11,648 nt of DNA, from NCBI GenBank assembly GCA_902464035.1, contig CABQHT010000058.1, forward strand, positions 1 through 11,648. The letters are read 5' to 3'. Under the pieces are notes generated by a model. The model saw only the letters and a program-made list of their open reading frames with translations, ran no database searches and had not been told where the DNA came from. A program made the translations under genes and the position numbers. The stretch is from an uncultured Collinsella sp. (GTDB lineage Bacteria > Actinomycetota > Coriobacteriia > Coriobacteriales > Coriobacteriaceae). This document shows, in pieces, positions 1 through 5,844 of this stretch (the first letter of the stretch is position 1; every line of letters starts with the position of its first letter).

Positions 1-1
1 C

Positions 2-2125
2 GCCAAGGCAGCCGCCGACGAAGAGCTCGCGACCGCCAAGACCGCAAAGGATACCGCAGACGCCGCCGTGACCGCCGCCCAGCAGAAGGTCGACGAGGCA
101 CAGGCGAAACTCGATACCGCCGACGCGCAGCTCAAGCAGGGAGCCATCGGCTTCTTCCGTGCCATGGGTGCCGATGACGCAGTCAACATCATCCTGAACG
201 CCAAATATGCCGGAAAGACCGAAGTCGGCAACTCCAAGGACGCCACGTCCCTTGATAACATGCTCAATGCGATCAGGTGGATGAAGTCCATCAACGACTA
301 CCGCAAGTCGGTCGGCCTGTCCGAGCTCCAGGTCACCTACAAGCTCATCGCCGGTGCCATTGCGGATGCCAACTACAGTGACACTGTGCTCGATCATGCC
401 CGTCAATATGATTTTGCCGAAAACCTGGCATGGAATTACGGAATCGATCCGAGTGGGCAGTGGATCGAGCAGGAGAAGGGCTTTTTCGACAAGGCAACGG
501 AGGCCCTTTATGGAGTCACCGGTCTTGTAGGCAAGGATGCCTATGATTTCTATGCAAAGAACGGTGTCGCAATCAACCATTGGGTTGCAGACAACTGCCA
601 CTGGGAGAACGGCAGCAGCGGCACCGTCGGTCATTATATGAACATCATCAATCCCGAACTCGCCGTTATGGGAATGGCAACCTGTACCAAGGGCACCATG
701 TCCGGGCTTCAGACGCAGTGCTACACAGCAGAGATCTCCGACTGGTCCGGTTCCGGTTGGAACATGAACCCTATCTCTGTCGACGAGTACGAGCAAAAGC
801 TGACCTCCTACATCAACGGCCTGAAGAACGCCAAGAGCGCACTCGACGAAGCCAAGGCCGATCTCGCAGCCAAGCAGCAGGCAGCCACCGACGCCGCCGC
901 AACCGCCCAGCAGAAGCAGGTCGCAGCGGATTCCGCACAGGCAGGTGTCGATGCCGCGAAGCGGGGCATCACCGATGCCCATCGTGCCGTCGATGCCGCA
1001 AAGGCTGATGTCGCCGCCAAGCAGCAGGGCGTCACGGATGCCCAGACCGAGCTGGTTGCGGCGAAATCGGACCTCGATGCCGCCAACGCGGCAGCCGATA
1101 CGGCAAAGTCGGCCGTCCAGCAGAAGCAGGTCGCCTTTGATGCCGCCAACGCAGCCGTAACGACCGCACAGTCCAAGCTGGACTCCGCCAAGGCGGACAC
1201 CGCATCCAAGCAGCAGGACGTTACGGATGCGAACGCCGACCTCGCGAAGTTCTTCCAGGACGTCGCCGACGCCAAGAAGGCGCTCGATGCCGCAAAGAGC
1301 GTCTATGACGCGGCGGCAGCCGATCAGACCGAGAAGGCGGCGGTCCTCGCCGCCGCCAAGCAAAAAGCGGATACCACCGCAAGCGCCCTCGCGGATGCCC
1401 AGCGTGCCGTCGATGCCGCAAAGGCCGACACCGGCGTTGCTGCCGACAAGCTCACCGGCTCCCAGACCGATCTCGAGGACGCACAGTCGAACCTCGACAT
1501 CCTCACCGGTCTTGCCGCGAAGCTCGCAGAGGCGCAGCAGCGCGAGCAGGATGCAGTAAAGGCCGTCAATAACACCAAGGCCGCGCTCGACTCCGCAAAG
1601 GCTGACGCCATCGCCGCCGAGTCCCTGGTCTCCGCCACCGAGCAGGCGAAGGCACAGGCAGACGCCAAGCTGGCGAAGCTGAACTCCATCGATGCCGGCG
1701 CGGCGCTCGCCTCCGGCCATGACGCGAACGCGGATGACGCCCTCAACGCGCTTTTCGCCGCAGCAGTCGAGGCACGTGCCAAGGTCGCGCCCGCCAAGGC
1801 CATCCTGGACGAGAAGCAGGCCGTGGTGGACGGGCTCCAGACCGGCTATGATGCGGCACTCGCCGCCTATGAGCAGGCGAAGTCCGACCGCATCGCGGCG
1901 GAGCAGGAGCTTTCCGATGAGATCGCCCGTCAGGAGGAGGCCGCAAAGCAGCAGGCGGCATACAGCCCGAAGCACCTCGTCGGCACGGAGACCACCCAGC
2001 CCGGCAGCCTCGCCCAGACCGGCGACCGCGTGGGACTCATCGGCGAGACGTTCGCCATCGGCGGTACCGTTCTCGTGGCAGCCGGCGTCTTCCTCGATCG
2101 AAAGAAGCGCCGCGAGCAAATGTAA
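2..2125 (+). CDS. LPXTG-type cell-wall-anchored CAP-domain coiled-coil surface protein (5' end missing)
   Basis: The frame is open from the first bases of the window, so the true start and the signal peptide lie upstream; the GTG at 68 is only an internal codon. Seen: a short Ala/Lys coiled coil, then a CAP (SCP/PR-1-like) domain at about 263-742 with the motifs AENLAW and GHYMNIINP. A very long Ala/Asp/Lys/Gln-rich helical stalk follows (about 800-1960) with degenerate repeats such as DAAKADVAAKQ. The C-terminus is a sorting signal: LAQTG at 2009-2023, a hydrophobic stretch, then RKKRR. By family knowledge sortase would cleave between T and G and link the protein to peptidoglycan. CAP domains in bacterial surface proteins are poorly understood, so the role (adhesion or display) is inference. 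Whether it is element cargo or host DNA cannot be settled here; the absence of a left junction favours cargo. Confidence 0.9.
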   Translation, partial: AKAAADEELATAKTAKDTADAAVTAAQQKVDEAQAKLDTADAQLKQGAIGFFRAMGADDAVNIILNAKYAGKTEVGNSKDATSLDNMLNAIRWMKSINDYRKSVGLSELQVTYKLIAGAIADANYSDTVLDHARQYDFAENLAWNYGIDPSGQWIEQEKGFFDKATEALYGVTGLVGKDAYDFYAKNGVAINHWVADNCHWENGSSGTVGHYMNIINPELAVMGMATCTKGTMSGLQTQCYTAEISDWSGSGWNMNPISVDEYEQKLTSYINGLKNAKSALDEAKADLAAKQQAATDAAATAQQKQVAADSAQAGVDAAKRGITDAHRAVDAAKADVAAKQQGVTDAQTELVAAKSDLDAANAAADTAKSAVQQKQVAFDAANAAVTTAQSKLDSAKADTASKQQDVTDANADLAKFFQDVADAKKALDAAKSVYDAAAADQTEKAAVLAAAKQKADTTASALADAQRAVDAAKADTGVAADKLTGSQTDLEDAQSNLDILTGLAAKLAEAQQREQDAVKAVNNTKAALDSAKADAIAAESLVSATEQAKAQADAKLAKLNSIDAGAALASGHDANADDALNALFAAAVEARAKVAPAKAILDEKQAVVDGLQTGYDAALAAYEQAKSDRIAAEQELSDEIARQEEAAKQQAAYSPKHLVGTETTQPGSLAQTGDRVGLIGETFAIGGTVLVAAGVFLDRKKRREQM
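974..1425 (+). repeat. Near-identical DNA repeats within the stalk-coding region
   Basis: A 32-bp unit at 974-1005 recurs at 1394-1425 with one clear mismatch (beginning gatgcccatcgtgcc versus gatgcccagcgtgcc). A CAGCAGAAGCAGGTCGC-type unit appears at 908-924 and 1118-1134. These encode repeated coiled-coil segments and could recombine, so stalk length may vary between strains. Confidence 0.65.
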
Positions 2126-2190
2126 AAGCGAACCGGGCGTTGGACACCGGCCAGTTGTCAACGCTCGGCTTCATGGATAGGGAGATCGGT

Positions 2191-2844
2191 GTGAGAACAA
2201 AGGCTATTATCGTTGCGTTTCTGGTATGCCTCATGACACCTCAACTTGGATGTGCCAGCGTTGCAAAGCAAGAAAGCGGCTCTACGGAAAGGGCCGCCAC
2301 GGCGGTGAAGAATAAAGATAAAAAGAAACCAAGTGAAGAAAAGGCGGCGCAAGCCTCTGGAGCCAAGACCGAGGAGAAGAAAGAATCCGACGGCAAGGAC
2401 CAGAAGTCCGATGACTCCAAGAAGGAGGATAACAAGTCTTCCGATTCCTCGAAGTCGGACAACAAGGGCGATTCCTCCCAGTCCAAGCAGAATCCCGACA
2501 ATTCGCAGAGTTCCAGCAGCAACAATTCCTCTTCCAGCGGCGGCAGCCAGAAGAAGTGGGTTGCCGAGCAGGGCCACTGGGAGACCGATTACAGCCAGGT
2601 CTGGGTACCAAATGTGGTATACACGCGTCATCCCCGCTATTGGGTAAACCACGGTGGTACTATGATAGGACCCTTCGATTCCGAAGATGCCGCCTATTCG
2701 TGGGTTCATAATGATATGGACAACGGCGGCATCGGAGGATCTGTCGTAAACGATTCGTATACCACATCTGAGGACCAGGGACATTATGAACAGCAGGCTA
2801 CGGGACAGCATTGGGTTGTCGACGTCGCCGGTCACTGGGAGTAA
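2191..2844 (+). CDS. Exported low-complexity protein with Trp/His-rich C-terminal domain, unknown function
   Basis: I chose the GTG at 2191 because GGGAG (2180-2184) precedes it by 6 bases and the protein then begins with Arg/Lys, a hydrophobic stretch (residues 5-16) and a Cys at 21 (context PQLGCAS). That looks like a signal peptide with an imperfect lipobox, since Gln rather than Leu sits at -3. The ATG at 2140 would put 17 charged residues before it. Residues about 28-120 are a Lys/Glu/Asp then Ser/Asn/Gln-rich linker, probably disordered and wall-spanning. The last ~97 residues contain repeated aromatic motifs: GHWE (about 128), GHYE (about 197) and a terminal GHWE, around a central GPFDSEDAAYSWVHND segment. 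I do not recognise the domain. It lies 65 bases after the surface-protein gene and ends at a strong terminator, so the two may share a transcript. A surface or secreted role is inferred. Confidence 0.75.
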   Translation: MRTKAIIVAFLVCLMTPQLGCASVAKQESGSTERAATAVKNKDKKKPSEEKAAQASGAKTEEKKESDGKDQKSDDSKKEDNKSSDSSKSDNKGDSSQSKQNPDNSQSSSSNNSSSSGGSQKKWVAEQGHWETDYSQVWVPNVVYTRHPRYWVNHGGTMIGPFDSEDAAYSWVHNDMDNGGIGGSVVNDSYTTSEDQGHYEQQATGQHWVVDVAGHWE

Positions 2845-2894
2845 TGTGCATCGCTCCTCTTCTCTTCCGTTCGGTGAATACATATTTATTTGCG

Positions 2895-2920
2895 GGCGGC
2901 CGGTTTCGGCCGCCTTTTTT
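2895..2920 (+). terminator. Rho-independent terminator after the surface-protein genes
   Basis: A perfect 8-bp GC stem (GGCGGCCG at 2895-2902, CGGCCGCC at 2907-2914) with a GTTT loop is followed by six T (2915-2920). It closes the transcript of the upstream exported protein and separates it from the mobilization region. Confidence 0.93.
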
Positions 2921-3294
2921 AAACGCCCAGTCTGGGAGTAAACGATAGGAAAGCAATCAAACGAGAGGCCGTTCCCAAAGAATCCGGCTGTGCCGGATGC
3001 TCCGGGCGAAACCTTTCGCAAATCGGTGGGACCTTTCCTCGACTTGCTTCAACCCTCGCCCGAAGCCCGCTGCGCGGTACTTCAAATGCTCGGCATCCCC
3101 CGCGTTCGCATTACCGCTCCGCTCTCGCTACAGCGAACTTTCAACACTCAGCATCCTTTGCGTTAAAAGCTCGCTTCCGCTCGCGGTCTCCGCTGACGCT
3201 ACGACACCGCGAAGCCTTTCGCTCGAAACGAGGCCTCTCATTTCGTGTCTACGCTCCGCTCCGCCCAATCGCCGTTCCGACGATTGCAAGATGA
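2921..3294. other. Non-coding, inverted-repeat-rich stretch upstream of the mob leader (oriT region candidate)
   Basis: No convincing gene: the frames open here have odd composition and no ribosome-binding sites. Visible structure: an 11-base outer inverted pair (AACGAGAGGCC at 2960-2970 and GGCCTCTCATT at 3232-3242, one mismatch); a hairpin ATCCGGC/GCCGGAT (2982-2988, 2992-2998); and a palindromic 14-mer GCGAAACCTTTCGC at 3006-3019 repeated with one change at 3209-3222. There is also a GTTCGC/GCGAAC pair (3104-3109, 3133-3138) and scattered CGCTCCGCT words. This could be part of the origin of transfer, a structured RNA, or a remnant of a small inserted element. The sequence does not decide. 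Confidence 0.5.
3006..3222. repeat. Repeated palindromic 14-mer GCGAA(A/G)CCTTTCGC
   Basis: GCGAAACCTTTCGC at 3006-3019 and GCGAAGCCTTTCGC at 3209-3222 differ at one base. Each is itself an inverted repeat, and they sit just inside the 11-base outer inverted pair 2960-2970/3232-3242. The arrangement looks like paired protein-binding or RNA-stem elements. Confidence 0.55.
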
Positions 3295-3348
3295 CTGTGG
3301 GTGGCATTTTTGTGGGCCCATTCGGACCCCAAAAATGCCACGCCACAG
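3295..3348. repeat. Large imperfect hairpin, candidate oriT inverted repeat
   Basis: The core is GTGGCATTTTTGTGGGCC (3301-3318) pairing with GGACCCCAAAAATGCCAC (3324-3341) across a CATTC loop, with two mismatched positions. The stem is extended by CTGTGG (3295-3300) and CCACAG (3343-3348). Nothing this long is expected by chance. It lies about 190 bases upstream of the MobC-like gene, where oriT is commonly found in mobilizable elements. The T and A runs inside the stem do not follow a GC stem, so it does not resemble an ordinary terminator. The oriT assignment is inference. Confidence 0.6.
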
Positions 3349-3354
3349 ACCTTG

Positions 3355-3405
3355 CTTATCGATTGCTACGGCGATAAGGTTATCGTGAAGTTGAAACTTC
3401 GCGAT
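3355..3405 (+). promoter_or_regulatory. Two consecutive leader hairpins
   Basis: CTTATCG (3355-3361) pairs with CGATAAG (3372-3378). Just after it, ATCGTGAAGTT (3382-3392) pairs with AACTTCGCGAT (3395-3405) through one wobble pair and a GA turn. The second hairpin shares bases 3404-3405 with the following terminator stem, so the two can compete or stack. Confidence 0.55.
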
Positions 3406-3435
3406 GAAGAATCGCGGAGACGATTCTTCATTTTT
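3404..3435 (+). terminator. Intrinsic terminator/attenuator in the mob leader
   Basis: A perfect 11-bp stem (ATGAAGAATCG at 3404-3414, CGATTCTTCAT at 3421-3431) with a CGGAGA loop runs into TTTT (3432-3435). It lies about 100 bases upstream of the MobC-like start and in the same direction, with no gene immediately before it, so it is more likely an attenuator for the mob operon than the end of a coding transcript. Confidence 0.7.
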
Positions 3436-3510
3436 GGAACGACGCCAGCCGTTCCTCATCAAAAGGAAAGCGAATCGCATAGCAGGTTTTGATCGGAGGC
3501 CCCTCCGATC
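3436..3510 (+). promoter_or_regulatory. Leader hairpins that could sequester the mobC ribosome-binding site
   Basis: GGAACG/CGTTCC (3436-3441, 3450-3455) is followed by a perfect 9-bp hairpin GATCGGAGG/CCTCCGATC with a CC loop (3491-3510). Its CCTCCG (3502-3507) is also complementary to the CGGAGG Shine-Dalgarno region at 3525-3530, so the same arm can pair upstream or block the ribosome site. The palindrome could equally be an operator for the ribbon-helix-helix protein encoded next. Confidence 0.5.
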
Positions 3511-3537
3511 GCTGATTCGTTTTCCGGAGGAAGAATC

Positions 3538-4080
3538 ATGAGCAGGCTCCGCCCACACACCGTCAAGGCGTCTCTTTCCGATGTTGAGAAGAAAGCCATC
3601 GCTGCAATCGCAAAGCGACATGAGATGAGCGAGGCGGAACTCATACGCTTCGTGTTGTGCAATGCCGACGATCTCGATATCGATTTTGGTCATGCGGAAA
3701 TCGCTGACCAGAAATTCCGAACCGATGACATTCACGTCCGGGTCTCGCCGGAAGAAAAAAAGAAAATCGAAAGCAATGCTGATTCCCTCGATATGACTGT
3801 CAGTTCGTATGCTCGTCGCGTACTGCTCAAAGGGAAGGTCGAGAAAATCGATGTCGATCGGGCGTCGATTGACAAGGTTTATCACGAGCTTTTGAAGGAA
3901 GGAACAAACCTCAATCAGCTGATGTACTTCGTGAACGCCCAGGGGCTTCCCACGTACAACGAGAAAGCTGTTTTCCGAACGCTTGAGAAGGTCTATCAAG
4001 TTGGGCGTAAGCTAGACCGTTTTATCGACGAGCTTGAAAAGCGCTATTTCGTCGGCGGTGATCAAAATGACCGTCATTAA
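3538..4080 (+). CDS. MobC-like relaxosome accessory protein with two ribbon-helix-helix domains
   Basis: The ATG at 3538 has a strong GGAGG (3526-3530). The 180-residue product has an N-terminal ribbon-helix-helix-like segment (residues 8-40, HTVKASLSDVEKKAIAAIAK) and a second one (64-98, DIHVRVSPEEKKKIESNADS, ending SSYARRVLLKG). The MobC signature EGTNLNQLMYFVNAQG follows at 121-136, then a charged helical tail. By family knowledge such proteins bind oriT as dimers, help the relaxase nick, and often repress their own operon. The stop overlaps the relaxase start by 14 bases, so the genes are translationally coupled. Typical MobC proteins have one ribbon-helix-helix; two in one chain is unusual and may let a monomer act as a pseudo-dimer. 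Confident in the family, less in the exact role. Confidence 0.82.
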   Translation: MSRLRPHTVKASLSDVEKKAIAAIAKRHEMSEAELIRFVLCNADDLDIDFGHAEIADQKFRTDDIHVRVSPEEKKKIESNADSLDMTVSSYARRVLLKGKVEKIDVDRASIDKVYHELLKEGTNLNQLMYFVNAQGLPTYNEKAVFRTLEKVYQVGRKLDRFIDELEKRYFVGGDQNDRH

Positions 4081-5266
4081 GCAGAAAAGCATATCGAGTG
4101 AGCGCTACGCAAAGAATGTCCGTAAATACATCAACGGAAAAGATGCGATTGTGCGTGGTGGCTGGAACATCGAATGGAGCGACCGCTGGTTTTCGAAAAT
4201 GGATAGAACCAGAAAGGTTTTCCATCACGACAAACCGTCGAGAGCCGGAGTCAAAAACGTAATCATGCTACATCAGATCCTCGCTTTCCTCCCCGAAGAA
4301 TGCTCATGCAACGGAGGCAAGATGACCCCCGATGCATGTTTGGCCTACGCGGAGCAATGGCTTGCGAAGCACTATCCGCATCAACAAGTGATTCTCGCGT
4401 TGCATGAGGAAAGCGATAAGGCGGGAAAACGCTACGCAGTGCACATGGCGATTAACCGCACCGATTTGTTAACAGGCAAACGATGCGAGATTGGCGGACG
4501 CCGTGGGAAATACGAACGCGCCTCGTGGGTCCGCGAACTCGATAAGGATTGGAATCTCGCTCAGCTAGAAAAGGGAAAGAAGAATTCGAAGATTCGCGAC
4601 CGCCAGCCGCGCGACACGGAAAAGGAGATTGTCGATCGGGGAGAGTACAGTTACAAAAACAATCTGCGCGAACTGATCCATATTGCGATCAATGATTACC
4701 ACCCGAAGAACATGGAGCAGTTCAAAAAACTACTTGCATCGTGGGGCGTAGATATTTTCATCAAGAACAATCGAATCTATGCGACGGATCTCGATATCAA
4801 AGAGGCCGGCAATCCGAAATGTACCTTCAACCTGACTCGTCTTGACGGGCGCTTCGCGGTCAAGGAACTTGATGCGGCCTTCAAAAATAACGTGCTGGAA
4901 GCCGAGCGAGCCCTTCCTTATGAGAAGCGCTGCGAGATTTACATCCAACGTCTTAAGAAAGCGTATTCGGCGTGGGTCGAACAGGCGAAAGCGAGCAAAG
5001 GTGTCGCCTACAATCTGTTCCCTAAATTCATTGCACCGAAGTGTGACGAAGACCTGCTCGAAAATCCCGCCGTACGCGATGAGCTTCTTGCGCGTCGCGG
5101 TTACGCAAGGGAGATTCGCAACCGTTACGCCGGCGCCGTCCCCGATACCGGCGACGACCGTGTCCGCGCCGCAGGCCAGGCGCACGGCGGTAACGCCGCG
5201 TCGCGACAGATGGACGATCGCGTCGTCGATCGCGGTGACTACTCGCGCGGAGACACGCCTCGCTAG
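4067..5266 (+). CDS. MOBP-like relaxase / mobilization nuclease
   Basis: The ATG at 4067, overlapping the upstream stop, is preferred over the TTG at 4034; the product is 399 residues. Relaxases nick oriT, stay covalently bound to the 5' end through a tyrosine and pilot the strand to the recipient. Seen: an N-terminal tyrosine cluster (Y14, Y21 in SERYAKNVRKYINGK), then VILALHEESDKAGKRYAVHM with AIN following (residues 108-130). This matches the relaxase metal-binding motif with H113 and H126, but the first His of the usual HxH is Ala124. The middle holds DRGEYSYKNNLRELIHIAIN and KKLLASWGVDI (about 190-240), typical of the post-catalytic region. The C-terminus is charged and Arg/Gly/Asp-rich, probably flexible. 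There is no coupling protein or type IV secretion gene nearby, so transfer must be helped in trans. The size is normal for a small mobilizable element. Confidence 0.83.
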   Translation: MTVIKQKSISSERYAKNVRKYINGKDAIVRGGWNIEWSDRWFSKMDRTRKVFHHDKPSRAGVKNVIMLHQILAFLPEECSCNGGKMTPDACLAYAEQWLAKHYPHQQVILALHEESDKAGKRYAVHMAINRTDLLTGKRCEIGGRRGKYERASWVRELDKDWNLAQLEKGKKNSKIRDRQPRDTEKEIVDRGEYSYKNNLRELIHIAINDYHPKNMEQFKKLLASWGVDIFIKNNRIYATDLDIKEAGNPKCTFNLTRLDGRFAVKELDAAFKNNVLEAERALPYEKRCEIYIQRLKKAYSAWVEQAKASKGVAYNLFPKFIAPKCDEDLLENPAVRDELLARRGYAREIRNRYAGAVPDTGDDRVRAAGQAHGGNAASRQMDDRVVDRGDYSRGDTPR

Positions 5267-5381
5267 TTTTGGAAAGCCTATCGTCAGTGCCCTAGCGCGC
5301 TGCCATCCAGTGCCGATTCTTTCATGCTCGCAATTCGGCGAGGGTGAGGAGTATGAATTGATCGGCGGGAGTCAGCCACTC

Positions 5382-5390
5382 TGATAGAAT
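5382..5390 (+). promoter_or_regulatory. Candidate extended -10 promoter for the small toxin-like gene
   Basis: TGATAGAAT (5382-5390) fits an extended -10 (TG-N-TAGAAT). A TTGATC at 5358-5363 lies 21 bases upstream, too far for a standard -35. It would start a transcript near 5397, giving a leader of about 55 bases before the 5454 start. Confidence 0.4.
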
Positions 5391-5453
5391 CGTCCTTGCT
5401 GGCGGCAGTTCTCGTGCCGGGCAGAGCCCTCCATCCGATGGGAGGTGATGCCC

Positions 5454-5579
5454 ATGACCGATTTCACTGAGTCCGTGAAGCTCCTGACCGCTATGGTCTC
5501 GCTCCTCACGGCCCTTGTCGGCCTTTCCAAGGCACTCAAGCAGGGCTCGAAGCCCAAAAAGAAAGGCCACCGTCGCTAA
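5454..5579 (+). CDS. Small one-helix cationic peptide, candidate type I toxin
   Basis: A 41-residue ORF has a near-perfect ribosome site: GGGAGG at 5440-5445, 8 bases before the ATG at 5454. An in-frame ATG at 5448 is too close to that site. The product begins MTDFTESVKLL, has a hydrophobic helix over about residues 9-27 (AMVSLLTALVGLSKAL) and ends in a basic tail (KPKKKGHRR). This layout (short, one membrane helix, polar or basic tail, strong site) is shared by type I toxin-antitoxin toxins and holin-like peptides. It stands alone between the relaxase and phosphoesterase genes with its own candidate promoter, a hairpin behind it and a candidate antisense promoter. Toxicity is inferred from architecture only; a small relaxosome or membrane peptide is possible. 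Confidence 0.62.
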   Translation: MTDFTESVKLLTAMVSLLTALVGLSKALKQGSKPKKKGHRR

Positions 5580-5604
5580 GACGATGACCTAACTTCGTTA
5601 AGCA

Positions 5605-5641
5605 ACGGCTCTGCCCAGCTCTCTACAACTTGGGCTGCCGT
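5605..5641. repeat. Hairpin downstream of the toxin-like gene
   Basis: ACGGC (5605-5609) and GCCCA (5613-5617) pair with TGGGC (5631-5635) and GCCGT (5637-5641), a 10-bp interrupted stem with a 13-base loop. The T-run after it is weak (ATTTT at 5649-5653). It could end the toxin mRNA or fold as part of an antisense RNA. Confidence 0.5.
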
Positions 5642-5648
5642 CGGCATC

Positions 5649-5678
5649 ATTTTACCCTCTTGACGAGGAATTCGTCCA
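5649..5678 (-). promoter_or_regulatory. Candidate antisense promoter behind the toxin-like gene
   Basis: On the minus strand TGGACG (5678-5673, four of six matches to TTGACA) lies 18 bases before TAAAAT (5654-5649, five of six matches to TATAAT). Transcription would start near 5642 and run through the hairpin into the 3' end of the toxin-like gene, the geometry of several type I antitoxin RNAs. It rests on motif matching only. Confidence 0.33.
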
Positions 5679-5758
5679 TATTTCAAAAATCAAATTGTGC
5701 CTGATATCGAAGCCTTAGACTTTTATCCGGGCAAATCCGACAGATTGGAGCTTGGAAC

Positions 5759-5824
5759 ATGAGGGATATGCACCTCATGTCGCTCAAAATACGTCTCCTG
5801 ACCTCGAAGGAGAATGTTTTTTAG
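5759..5824 (+). CDS. 21-residue leader ORF upstream of the phosphoesterase genes
   Basis: The ATG at 5759 has GGAG (5747-5750) 8 bases upstream, as good a site as most real genes here. It encodes 21 residues (starting MRDMHLMSLKIRLL, ending ENVF) and stops at TAG 5822-5824, 20 bases before the first phosphoesterase ATG. It may be a leader peptide that opens the following site by translational coupling, or a chance ORF. There is no recognisable domain. Confidence 0.4.
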   Translation: MRDMHLMSLKIRLLTSKENVF

Positions 5825-5844
5825 CGATAAAAGGAGACATAAAT

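Noticed and set aside
808..1803. Long Ala/Ser-rich leftward frames inside the surface-protein gene
   Set aside because: Antisense of a repetitive Ala/Asp/Lys coiled coil in high-GC DNA produces such frames automatically.
2158..3021. 287-residue leftward open frame
   Set aside because: Antisense of the exported Ser/Lys-rich protein; its Leu/Gly-rich product is what the reverse of such codons gives, and it crosses the terminator.
2997..3377. 126-residue rightward open frame in the mob leader
   Set aside because: It runs through the hairpins, has no ribosome site and has a Ser/Arg/Pro/Leu-rich composition typical of translated structured DNA.
3238..3999. 253-residue leftward open frame
   Set aside because: Mostly antisense to the MobC-like gene, whose forward product has recognisable domains and a strong ribosome site.
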